A stretch of DNA of 5,539 nt. It comes from Mesorhizobium sp. (GTDB lineage: Bacteria; Pseudomonadota; Alphaproteobacteria; Rhizobiales; Rhizobiaceae). The position numbers and the translations under genes are program-made. The stretch spans positions 1-5,539 of the forward strand of contig JAEKLU010000311.1 in NCBI GenBank assembly GCA_019509685.1. The letters run 5' to 3'. Below, piece by piece: positions 1 through 5,539 of this stretch (within the stretch, counting starts at the first letter, position 1; the number at the start of each line of letters is the position of its first letter). The notes under the pieces were generated by a model, which did no database searches, was not told the DNA's origin, and saw only the letters and a list, made by a program, of their open reading frames with translations.

Positions 1-636
1 TTCCTGGCCGGCACCGGCTCGATGATCCCCTGGTGGGGCGACGTCGGCTCGAACGTCAAGACCAACGACTCTTCGGTCATCGGCGACGTCACCGGCTTCT
101 CGATCCTGCCGGGCTCCGACGACGTCTACAATTCCAAGACCGGCAAGTGGGACAAGCTCGCCAGCGGGCCGAACTACGCGCCGAACTGCGCTTATCTCGG
201 CTGGGGCGTCTATGTCATGGCCCGTGTCGACAAGGACGAAAAGAAGAAGAAGGCCGCATGGTCCGCCGCCGCCCATCTCGGCGGCAAGGATCTGTCGATC
301 TGGACGGCGATGTATCCGTCTGGCTTCCAGCCTTACCGCAACTCCCATTTCAACATTCCGGAATGGGTGGCGGCCGGCTATGACGAGGCCTTCATCACCT
401 CCTACCTGAAGTCGGAAGGTGACTCCTACAACCATCCGAACGCGGCGATCGAGCCGCGCATCCCCGGCATCTTCCAGTATTATTCGGCCGCCGAGGACAT
501 CCTGGCCAACACCTTCGCCGGCAAGATGAAGGCGCAGGAAGGCGCCGACGCCATCGCCGCCGCCTGGGAAAAGCTGACCGACCAGATCGGCCGCGACAAG
601 CAGGTCAAGCTCTACAAAGCCTCGCTCGGCATGTAG
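1..636 (+). CDS. Sugar ABC transporter substrate-binding protein, family 1 (5' end missing)
   Basis: The reading frame is open from the first base, so the gene starts upstream; 211 C-terminal residues and a TAG stop are visible. In family 1 extracellular binding proteins this half forms the C-terminal lobe and hinge of the periplasmic sugar receptor that delivers ligand to the permeases. Visible support is the aromatic-rich, soluble character, with PWWGDVG near residue 10 and an NCAYLGWGVYVMA strand near residues 63-75, plus an alpha-helical tail (EGADAIAAAWEKLTDQIG) of the kind that closes these proteins. There are no membrane segments. Two MalF/MalG-type permease genes follow immediately, which is the usual order. 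A run of lysines (residues 80-84) lies in a probable surface helix. The signal peptide and N-lobe are outside the window, and the ligand cannot be deduced. The family assignment rests mainly on context and general resemblance. Confidence 0.85.
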   Translation, partial: FLAGTGSMIPWWGDVGSNVKTNDSSVIGDVTGFSILPGSDDVYNSKTGKWDKLASGPNYAPNCAYLGWGVYVMARVDKDEKKKKAAWSAAAHLGGKDLSIWTAMYPSGFQPYRNSHFNIPEWVAAGYDEAFITSYLKSEGDSYNHPNAAIEPRIPGIFQYYSAAEDILANTFAGKMKAQEGADAIAAAWEKLTDQIGRDKQVKLYKASLGM

Positions 637-654
637 GCTGATATGTTGAAAGTC

Positions 655-685
655 GCGGCCCGGCGACGCCTCGTTGCCGGGCCGC
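655..685 (+). terminator. GC-rich hairpin between binding-protein and permease genes (attenuator or mRNA stabiliser)
   Basis: Bases 655-667 pair with 673-685 around a 5-base loop (668-672), giving a 13-bp stem with a single G-U pair. It begins 18 bases after the binding-protein stop. The sequence after the stem is only modestly T-rich (CTTTA), so it is not a textbook intrinsic terminator. Hairpins in this position in binding-protein operons commonly protect the upstream message from 3' decay or cause partial termination, so that the binding protein is made in excess over the permeases. That role here is an inference. Confidence 0.6.
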
Positions 686-698
686 TCCTTTACCAGGC

Positions 699-704
699 AA
701 GAGG
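699..704 (+). promoter_or_regulatory. Ribosome binding site that selects the GTG start of the first permease
   Basis: AAGAGG lies 8 bases upstream of the GTG at 713. The alternative in-frame TTG at 674 falls inside the right arm of the 655-685 hairpin and has no purine-rich sequence at a suitable distance, so the GTG is preferred. Confidence 0.6.
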
Positions 705-712
705 CAAAAGGC

Positions 713-1828
713 GTGGCTGAGCAGATTTCGACCGCAAATGCCTGGTCGGCCAATCCGGCCGACCTGATCCCGGCCGGGCGCAAGCGCCTGGGATGGGCCT
801 TGCTGGCGCTGGCGACGGTTGGCCTTCTCGCGGTCATCGTCGTGCAGATCCTCTACAAGACCGAGATGTCGACGATCGGCTTCGATACCTGGCGCCCGGT
901 CATCTATGCCTATGTCCTGTGGGGCGCCGCGCTCGGCGCCTGGCAGGTGCTGACGCGCGGCGAGGATGGCCAGCGCGCGCTGTTCCTGCTGCCGGCGCTG
1001 CTTTTCACCATCGCCATGGTGATCTTCCCGACGCTGTTCGGCTTCTACATCGCGCTCACCGACTGGAACCTCAGCTCGTTTACCGGACGCAGGTTCAACG
1101 GCCTCGACAATTTCTGGCAGATGCTGGCTGATCCTTATTACCGCAACGCGCTGTTCAACATGGTGCTCTATGTGCTGGCGGTGCTGGTCGAATATGTCAT
1201 CGCCTTCGGCCTGGCGTTGCTCCTCAACGCGCAGATCCGGGCCAGAAAGTTCTTCCGCGTCGTATTCCTGCTGCCGCTGATGCTGTCGCCGGTGGCTGTC
1301 TCCTGGATGGTCGGCAAGTCGCTGATGGAATACCGCTTCGGCCCCGCGGCAACGCTGGCGCGTCATCTCGGCTGGGAAAATCCCGCCTTCTTCTCCGATC
1401 CGATCACCGCCCGCATCTCGATCATGATGCTCGACGCCTGGACCTTCATCCCGTTCATGATGATCATGCTGCTCGCCGGCCTGCAGGCGATGTCGCGCGA
1501 GGTGCTGGAAGCCGCGCGCGTCGATGGCGCGACCGCCTGGCAGACCTTCTGGCAGGTCACCTTCCCGCTGATGCTGCCGGTGTCGGTGACGGCGGTGATC
1601 CTGCGCATCATCTTCAAGCTGAAGCTTGCCGACATCATCATCACGCTGACCTCCGGCGGCCCCGGCGGCGCCACCGATTCCGTGTCGAGCTTCATCTATC
1701 GCGAGTACCGCGACCGCTCCAATGTCGGCTACGGCACGATGCTGGCCATGGCCTATCTGGTCATCATCGTCGTGTTCGTGACCTGGCTTTTGAAATTCGC
1801 CAATCGCTTCGTGCGCAACGTCAACTGA
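713..1828 (+). CDS. Sugar ABC transporter permease, MalF type, with two extra N-terminal membrane segments
   Basis: Inner-membrane subunit of a carbohydrate importer (binding-protein-dependent transport, BPD_transp_1 fold). From the GTG at 713 it has 371 residues. Hydrophobic segments lie near residues 27-48, 63-80, 90-114, 147-171, 181-201, 233-258, 284-304 and 339-361. The last six match the usual MalF-type core, whose first helix ends in the common YIALTDWNL pattern, so the first two are an extra N-terminal hairpin. The cytoplasmic EAA loop that docks the ATPase is clear: EAARVDGATAWQTFWQ at 266-281, followed by FPLMLP. The LTSGGPGGATDS stretch at 311-323 is the conserved post-EAA motif of this subunit type. 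At 371 residues it is longer than the common 290-320, because of the extra hairpin. It is followed after 8 bases by the MalG-type partner. The substrate is unknown. Confidence 0.93.
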   Translation: MAEQISTANAWSANPADLIPAGRKRLGWALLALATVGLLAVIVVQILYKTEMSTIGFDTWRPVIYAYVLWGAALGAWQVLTRGEDGQRALFLLPALLFTIAMVIFPTLFGFYIALTDWNLSSFTGRRFNGLDNFWQMLADPYYRNALFNMVLYVLAVLVEYVIAFGLALLLNAQIRARKFFRVVFLLPLMLSPVAVSWMVGKSLMEYRFGPAATLARHLGWENPAFFSDPITARISIMMLDAWTFIPFMMIMLLAGLQAMSREVLEAARVDGATAWQTFWQVTFPLMLPVSVTAVILRIIFKLKLADIIITLTSGGPGGATDSVSSFIYREYRDRSNVGYGTMLAMAYLVIIVVFVTWLLKFANRFVRNVN

Positions 1829-1836
1829 GCGGCACC

Positions 1837-2754
1837 ATGAGCGTCCAGACCACCGACTACACCGTTTCCGAAATCCGCTCGCCGGCGGCTTTCGTCGCCA
1901 GCCGCGTCTTCATCTATGGCGCGCTGCTCTTCTGGACCTTCGTCTGCCTGTTCCCGCTCTACTGGACGATCACCACCTCGTTCAAATCGGCTGTCGATGT
2001 CACGCAAGGCCATCTCATTCCCTTCGTCGACTTCCAGCCCGACTGGAAGGGCTGGCGCTCGCTCGGCCTTTCGCCGGATTCGATCTTCGAGACATCGACG
2101 GTGCGCGACGAGTTCTTCAAGCGCTTCATGAACTCGGTCATCACTTCGGTCGGCGCGTCGGCGCTTGCCATCGTCATCGGCAGTCTCGCCGCCTATGGCC
2201 TGACCCGCTATCGCTACAAATTCGCCTGGTTCAAGAACGAGGACATCTCCTTCTTCTTCCTGTCGCAGCTCATCCTGCCGCCGGTGGTGCTGGCGCTGCC
2301 CTTCCTTGTGCTCTACCGCGAGGTGGCGCTGCTCGACACGCGCATCGGCCTGATCCTGCTCTACACGCTGATGGTGCTGCCGATCGTCATCTGGATCATG
2401 CGCGACCAGTTCAACTCGATCCCCGTCGAGCTCGAGGAGGCGGCTCTGGTCGACGGGCTGTCGATCTGGGGCGCCTTCTTCCGCATCGTCATGCCGATCG
2501 CCCTTCCCGGCATGGTCGCCGCCTTTATCCTGGCGATGGTATTGTGCTGGAACGAGTATTTCTTCGCAGCCCTTCTGACATCGACCGACGCCAAGACGAT
2601 CCCGGTCATGGTGGCGAGCCAGACCGGTTCGCAAGGCATCAACTGGTGGTCGATGGCGGCATTGGCTACCGCCGCGATCGCGCCGCTGGCGATCATCGGC
2701 ATCGCGCTCGAGCGCTATCTGATCATGGGCATGACGGCTGGCTCGGTGAAATAG
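1837..2754 (+). CDS. Sugar ABC transporter permease, MalG type
   Basis: Second permease subunit, expected to pair with the preceding MalF-type protein to form the membrane channel. It has 305 residues, slightly longer than the roughly 280 common in the family. Six hydrophobic segments lie near residues 24-46, 100-120, 138-160, 168-188, 223-247 and 272-292. The EAA loop is ELEEAALVDGLSIWGAFFRI at 198-217, followed by VMPIALP. The C-terminus GMTAGSVK matches the typical MalG-type ending (G-TAG-VK). The stretch between segments 1 and 2 (about 47-99) is longer than usual and would be a periplasmic loop facing the binding protein. The ATG lies 8 bases after the stop of the previous gene with only a weak GAGCGG ribosome site, so translational coupling is likely. 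No frameshift or missing motif is seen. Confidence 0.95.
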   Translation: MSVQTTDYTVSEIRSPAAFVASRVFIYGALLFWTFVCLFPLYWTITTSFKSAVDVTQGHLIPFVDFQPDWKGWRSLGLSPDSIFETSTVRDEFFKRFMNSVITSVGASALAIVIGSLAAYGLTRYRYKFAWFKNEDISFFFLSQLILPPVVLALPFLVLYREVALLDTRIGLILLYTLMVLPIVIWIMRDQFNSIPVELEEAALVDGLSIWGAFFRIVMPIALPGMVAAFILAMVLCWNEYFFAALLTSTDAKTIPVMVASQTGSQGINWWSMAALATAAIAPLAIIGIALERYLIMGMTAGSVK

Positions 2755-2756
2755 CG

Positions 2757-3080
2757 ATGGCCGGGCCCTACTGGTTCGCGCGCAACATCCGGGCCGGCTA
2801 TGTCGGGCGCGACCGCTACGGCAAGGGCGTCATGCCGATCGCCTGGCAGGGTCGCGCGGTCATCGCCGGCTTTGTGGCGGCCATGATCGGCGGCGGCGCG
2901 ACCATGTTCCTGCTTTTCTTCTATGCCCACCAGATGGCACTGGGCGTGGTCATCTATGTCATCCTCGTCATCGGCGGCGCGGGCACCTTCATCTGGGCGG
3001 TGGCGACCAGGAGCGACCCGGACAAATCGCTGGCCGTATACCTCGCCGAGCGCCAGCGAGCCCGCTCCACCGGGCGATAG
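2757..3080 (+). CDS. Small membrane protein with two transmembrane segments, linked to the ABC transporter
   Basis: The predicted protein has 107 residues. A basic, aromatic N-terminus (MAGPYWFARNIRAGYVG) is followed by two hydrophobic segments at about 33-56 and 61-84, joined by a very short turn around AHQM. The C-terminus is charged (residues 85-107) and rich in Arg, Glu and Asp. The topology suggests both ends are cytoplasmic. The ATG at 2757 is 2 bases after the permease stop and has a GGTGA ribosome site (2745-2749) inside the permease 3' end, 7 bases upstream, so the gene is translationally coupled to the transporter. The same frame is open further upstream (from 2544), but that part is a shadow of the permease gene. 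I do not recognise a named family. It could be an accessory or stabilising subunit of the importer, but that is inferred from position only. Confidence 0.75.
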   Translation: MAGPYWFARNIRAGYVGRDRYGKGVMPIAWQGRAVIAGFVAAMIGGGATMFLLFFYAHQMALGVVIYVILVIGGAGTFIWAVATRSDPDKSLAVYLAERQRARSTGR

Positions 3081-3824
3081 TCAGGCGACCAGGATTTGGC
3101 GAAGATGATCGAGGATCATCGCGACCCCGATCTTGCCCTGCCCGGCCGAAGCGTCCGCGGCGCTTTTCGTATACCAGCCGGTGTTGTCGGCGAAACGCGC
3201 CGCATCCACCGCCTCCGGGCATAGCGCCAGCATCAGCGACGTTTCGCCGATGCCGGCATGATCGAACGGATACTTGCCGTTCATCGAAACCGGCATCAGC
3301 GGATGCACCTGCACCCAGTTGAAGACATTCTCGCCCTGCGCATGGCCGGCGTAGTAATCCGCCATGGTGTTCGAACCCCACCAGCCCTCGCCGCGCTCCT
3401 TTTCCAGGAACCTGAAGATCGCCTGCCTGCCGGCGGTCTTGAAGGCGAGATCGGTCGGCATGCCGGCCGCGAAATTCTCGGTCTGATGATGGATGATGGC
3501 GTGGACGTTGCGAAAGCCGATGCGCAGCAAGCCGTAAAACAGCTCCTCCGCGAACGGCGAAAGCGCCGGGCCGCCGACCTGCACCGAGCCGCTGCCTTCG
3601 GGTGCGGCCACGGCATAGCTCGCCGCGCCATAGTAGAAGGGCGGCAGGATGACGAGGTCTCTCTCCTTCTCGATCAGCTCCACCGTCTTGATGACCGCCA
3701 GCGTGTCCATGCCGACCGCCATGTGCTCGCCATGGTATTCGAGCACGCCGAGTGGCAGCACGACCGGCCAGTTCTCCACGATCGCCTTGCGGATCTGATG
3801 CGGCAGCATCAATTCGTAACGCAT
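3081..3824 (-). CDS. Creatininase-family metal-dependent hydrolase
   Basis: The protein has 247 residues, normal for the creatininase family (about 240-260), whose members hydrolyse cyclic amides or related C-N bonds with two divalent metals. The N-terminal signature is clear: LPLGVLEYHGEHMAVGMD at 23-40 supplies E29, H31 and D40 in the positions of creatininase Glu34, His36 and Asp45. The second ligand motif reads HHQTEN at 112-117; E116 matches Glu122, but the position of His120 is Gln114, with His113 next to it. The HAGIGETSLML stretch (189-199) corresponds to the conserved HAG-ETS region. There is no signal peptide, so it is cytoplasmic. It is the second gene of a two-gene unit, 5 bases after the SIS gene. 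Its ribosome site GGAG (3833-3836) overlaps the end of that gene. The family is secure; the substrate is unknown and need not be creatinine. Confidence 0.9.
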   Translation of the reverse strand: MRYELMLPHQIRKAIVENWPVVLPLGVLEYHGEHMAVGMDTLAVIKTVELIEKERDLVILPPFYYGAASYAVAAPEGSGSVQVGGPALSPFAEELFYGLLRIGFRNVHAIIHHQTENFAAGMPTDLAFKTAGRQAIFRFLEKERGEGWWGSNTMADYYAGHAQGENVFNWVQVHPLMPVSMNGKYPFDHAGIGETSLMLALCPEAVDAARFADNTGWYTKSAADASAGQGKIGVAMILDHLRQILVA

Positions 3825-3829
3825 GGTCC

Positions 3830-4396
3830 CTACTCCATATTGGTGTGCCTGGCGCGCATGGCTTCCGGCGTAGCGCCCGTCAGGCCTTTAAGCTTCAGCA
3901 CCATGATCTCGAACAAAACAAACAGCGCGCCTTCAAACAGCGAGCCCATCGGCAGCACCGAGATTCTGGCAGCCCCCTGGTCGCTGGCCATGGTCTGCGC
4001 CGGAATGAGCAGCGTGAAGTCGGCAAGTTTTGCGGCACTTCCGTCGACCTCCGCCGTGAGCAGCAGCACCTTTGCGCCGGCCTCGCGGGCGACGCGCATC
4101 AAGGTGAGCACTGTCGTGGTCTCGCCCGGTCCGGAACTCACCAGGAAAACGTCGCCCTGCCCCAGCGGCGGCGTGGTCATGTCGCCGACCACCGAGACCG
4201 GCAGGCCGAGATGGTAGAGCCGCATGGCAAAGCCCTTGACCTGCAGCGCCTCGCGGCCGCAGCCGTAGACGGCGATCTTGCCGGCGCCGGCAAGCATGGT
4301 GCCGGCAGCGTCGATGCGGCTTTCATCGATGCGCGCCAGCACCGCGCCGAGTTCGTCCAGCGCGGTCGCGAACATCCCCGATCCGGCTTTGGTCAT
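3830..4396 (-). CDS. SIS-domain phosphosugar isomerase, 6-phospho-3-hexuloisomerase-like
   Basis: The protein has 188 residues, the usual size for 6-phospho-3-hexuloisomerase (PHI, HxlB), and is a single SIS domain. Family features appear in order: IAVYGCGREALQVKGFAMRL at 41-60 (the G-GR---K-FAMRL motif), HLGLPVSVVGDMTTPPL at 62-78, SSGPGETTTV at 87-96 (phosphosugar-binding loop, usually SGSGET), VLPMGSLFEGAL at 147-158 with E155 at the position of the proposed catalytic glutamate, and the C-terminal ARHTNME at 182-188 matching the PHI ARH--LE ending. A sound AAGGTGAG ribosome site (4402-4409) precedes the ATG. PHI converts 3-hexulose 6-phosphate to fructose 6-phosphate. However, no hexulose-phosphate synthase is present here, so the real substrate may be another ketose or aldose phosphate. 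It forms an operon with the creatininase homologue. Confidence 0.85.
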   Translation of the reverse strand: MTKAGSGMFATALDELGAVLARIDESRIDAAGTMLAGAGKIAVYGCGREALQVKGFAMRLYHLGLPVSVVGDMTTPPLGQGDVFLVSSGPGETTTVLTLMRVAREAGAKVLLLTAEVDGSAAKLADFTLLIPAQTMASDQGAARISVLPMGSLFEGALFVLFEIMVLKLKGLTGATPEAMRARHTNME

Positions 4397-4440
4397 GACG
4401 GCTCACCTTGGCAACCGGCGTTACGAATTTTGCGGCTGCT

Positions 4441-4483
4441 CACCCGCGAAACGGTTGTTTTTATTCATGCTATCACCGCGAAA
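4441..4483. repeat. Pair of 8-bp direct repeats in the divergent control region
   Basis: CCGCGAAA occurs exactly at 4444-4451 and 4476-4483, 32 bases apart, close to three helical turns. Both copies are preceded by CACC with a one-base difference in register. Such same-face spacing suits two sites for one regulator, but an 8-base repeat in a short region could also be chance. Confidence 0.3.
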
Positions 4484-4495
4484 ATCGCTATCCAA
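4467..4495 (-). promoter_or_regulatory. Candidate sigma-70 promoter for the SIS/creatininase operon
   Basis: Read on the minus strand, TTGGAT (4490-4495) and TAGCAT (4467-4472) are separated by exactly 17 bases, matching the -35/-10 pattern at 3/6 and 4/6 positions. Transcription would begin near 4460, giving a leader of about 65 bases before the ATG at 4396. The area is AT-richer than the surrounding genes. The match is moderate and not proven. Confidence 0.4.
4478..4488. promoter_or_regulatory. Palindrome GCGA-AAA-TCGC, possible operator
   Basis: A perfect inverted repeat with 4-base arms and a 3-base centre lies within the spacer of the candidate minus-strand promoter, where a bound repressor would block it. 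It overlaps one CCGCGAAA direct repeat. The arms are short, so confidence is low. Confidence 0.25.
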
Positions 4496-4539
4496 CTCGC
4501 CTCGGCGCTTTTGCTGGGCCACGGGCGTTGATAGTGTCA

Positions 4540-4548
4540 TGTCAGACA
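4540..4548. promoter_or_regulatory. Palindrome TGTC-A-GACA, possible operator upstream of the aldo/keto reductase
   Basis: A perfect 9-base inverted repeat is centred at 4544, 30 bases upstream of the ATG at 4574. The GT-NNN-AC core resembles operators of FadR-type GntR repressors (TNGTNNNACNA), although only one of the two outer bases fits. No regulator gene is visible in the window, so this is a suggestion from sequence shape and position. Confidence 0.3.
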
Positions 4549-4573
4549 AATCACTCCGGGAAAATCGTTGGAC

Positions 4574-5539
4574 ATGAAGACACGGCATTTCGACCGCATC
4601 GGCAATGGCGGCATCACCTTCACCGAGCTTGGCTTCGGCACCGCGCCGCTCGGCAATCTCTATCGCGCCGTCCCCGACGAAGACGCCAATGCCACGCTCG
4701 AGGCGGCATGGGCGACCGGCTGCCGCTATTACGATACGGCACCGCTCTACGGTCTCGGCCTTGCGGAAACCCGCCTGAACCCCTTCCTGCGCGGCCGCAA
4801 ACGCGACGACTATGTGCTGTCCAGCAAGGTCGGCCGCCTCATGCGCGTCGCGGCGCCCGAGCAGCGCACCGGCATCGGCAAGTTCTTCGACACGCCGTCG
4901 CGCCGCGAGGTCTACGACTACAGCTATGACGGCGTCATGCGCTCCTTCGAGGCCTCATTGGAACGCCTTGGCGTCGACCGCATCGACATCCTCTTCGTGC
5001 ATGACGTGGACATCTTCACGCATGGCAGCAAGGAAGCCTCCGACCGCCGCATCGAAGAGTTCATGTCGTCGGGCTATTATGGCTTGCTTTCGCTGCGCGA
5101 CCAGGGCGTGATCAAGGCGTTCGGCGGCGGCATCAACGAATGGCAGGTTGCCCAGACGCTGGCCGAGCGCGGCGATTTCGACCTGTTCCTGCTTGCCGGC
5201 CGCTACACGCTGCTCGAGCAGGACGCGCTGGCTACCTTCCTGCCGCTCTGCCAGAAGCGCGGCATCGGCATCGTGCTCGGCGGCCCCTACAATTCCGGCG
5301 TGCTTGCGACCGGCCCCAAGCCCGGCGCCTTCTACAACTACAGCGAAGCGCCGAAGGAAATCCTCGATCGCGTGGCGCGCATCGAAGCCGTCTGCCAGCG
5401 TCACGGTGTGCGCCTGATCGAGGCGGCGCTGCAGTTTCCCCTGCAGCATCCTTCGGTGGTGTCGGTGATCCCGGGCGGGCAGCGGCCGGCGGAAGTCGAA
5501 AACAACCGCGCGCTTCTCGACACCCAGATACCGGCGGCG
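4574..5539 (+). CDS. Aldo/keto reductase, L-fucose / D-threo-aldose 1-dehydrogenase type (3' end missing)
   Basis: The frame stays open to the window end, giving 322 residues; relatives are usually about 330-350, so little is missing. The (beta/alpha)8 aldo/keto reductase tetrad is intact: D54 and Y59 in YYDTAPLYG (52-60), K85 in SSKVGR (83-88), and H143 in LFVHDVD (140-146). The insertion with VYDYSYDGVMRSFEASLERLG (113-133) is typical of the subgroup that includes L-fucose dehydrogenase, D-threo-aldose 1-dehydrogenase and pyridoxal 4-dehydrogenase. The C-terminal VVSVIPGGQRPAEVENN (295-311) is the cofactor-binding end. These enzymes oxidise the C1 of a free aldose to the lactone with NAD(P)+. 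The ATG at 4574 has a poor ribosome site. An in-frame TTG at 4568 has GGGA 6 bases upstream and is an alternative, two residues longer. It is divergent from the SIS gene across 177 bases. The precise substrate is unknown. Confidence 0.92.
   Translation, partial: MKTRHFDRIGNGGITFTELGFGTAPLGNLYRAVPDEDANATLEAAWATGCRYYDTAPLYGLGLAETRLNPFLRGRKRDDYVLSSKVGRLMRVAAPEQRTGIGKFFDTPSRREVYDYSYDGVMRSFEASLERLGVDRIDILFVHDVDIFTHGSKEASDRRIEEFMSSGYYGLLSLRDQGVIKAFGGGINEWQVAQTLAERGDFDLFLLAGRYTLLEQDALATFLPLCQKRGIGIVLGGPYNSGVLATGPKPGAFYNYSEAPKEILDRVARIEAVCQRHGVRLIEAALQFPLQHPSVVSVIPGGQRPAEVENNRALLDTQIPAA

Noticed and set aside
674..712. In-frame TTG start that would extend the first permease by 13 residues
   Set aside because: It lies inside the right arm of a strong hairpin and lacks a ribosome site. 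The GTG at 713 has AAGAGG 8 bases upstream.
605..1366. Long minus-strand open frame (253 codons) opposite the first permease
   Set aside because: Its translation is rich in Arg, Gln, His and Asp with no recognisable domain, the usual reverse image of a GC-rich membrane-protein gene. The plus-strand permease has all family motifs.
1753..2634. Long minus-strand open frame (293 codons) opposite the second permease
   Set aside because: It has a charged, low-complexity composition (Asp, Arg, Glu, Gln, His) and mirrors permease codons. It also spans two genes without a credible start signal.
3060..3075. Hairpin GCCCG/CGGGC near the convergent stop codons as a terminator
   Set aside because: The stem is only 5 bp with a 6-base loop and no T-run on either strand, which is easily found by chance in GC-rich DNA.
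3258..4531. Two long overlapping plus-strand frames (3258-4217 and 3752-4531) across the hydrolase and SIS genes
   Set aside because: Both are antisense shadows. The minus-strand proteins carry clear creatininase and SIS motifs, while these translations show no domain.
4408..4929. Plus-strand frame of 173 codons starting in the divergent region
   Set aside because: It overlaps the aldo/keto reductase in another frame and is Arg/His-rich. The reductase frame has the full catalytic tetrad and runs on to the window end.
1..5539. CRISPR array, tRNA/rRNA gene, insertion sequence or attachment site
   Set aside because: I saw no regularly spaced repeats, no cloverleaf-like or rRNA sequence, no transposase motifs and no flanking terminal repeats. 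The window is almost fully occupied by metabolic genes of uniform composition.

Overview
The window looks like a piece of chromosome or large replicon from a GC-rich alphaproteobacterium, most likely a rhizobial (Mesorhizobium-like) species. This rests on strongly GC-ending codons, tightly packed genes, a MalF/MalG-type sugar ABC transporter layout, and rhizobial-looking protein sequences. The taxon is an inference; no marker gene is present.

Left block (1-3080, + strand): the C-terminal 211 residues of a family 1 extracellular solute-binding protein, then two MalF/MalG-type permease subunits and a 107-residue protein with two membrane segments. The binding protein and first permease are separated by a 76-base gap with a strong GC hairpin. 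The remaining genes are 8 and 2 bases apart, so this reads as one operon. No ATPase gene is visible; it must lie outside the window or be supplied by a shared one.

Middle block (3081-4396, - strand): a two-gene unit with 5 bases between the genes. A SIS-domain protein resembling 6-phospho-3-hexuloisomerase comes first, followed by a creatininase-family metal hydrolase. The hydrolase stop codon directly abuts the stop codon of the small membrane-protein gene, so the two operons converge with no spacer.

Right block (4397-5539): a 177-base divergent control region with a candidate promoter toward the SIS gene and several short palindromes and repeats, then an aldo/keto reductase of the L-fucose/D-threo-aldose 1-dehydrogenase type that runs off the window end with 322 residues visible.

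Together the genes suggest uptake and catabolism of a monosaccharide or sugar derivative. The transporter brings it in, the aldo/keto reductase could oxidise an aldose at C1 to a lactone, the SIS protein could isomerise a phosphosugar, and the creatininase-like enzyme could hydrolyse a cyclic amide or ester. The substrate cannot be read from the sequence. The less ordinary points are the two extra N-terminal membrane segments of the first permease, the small coupled membrane protein, the altered metal-ligand motif in the creatininase homologue, and the pairing of a PHI-like isomerase with a creatininase homologue rather than with hexulose-phosphate synthase.
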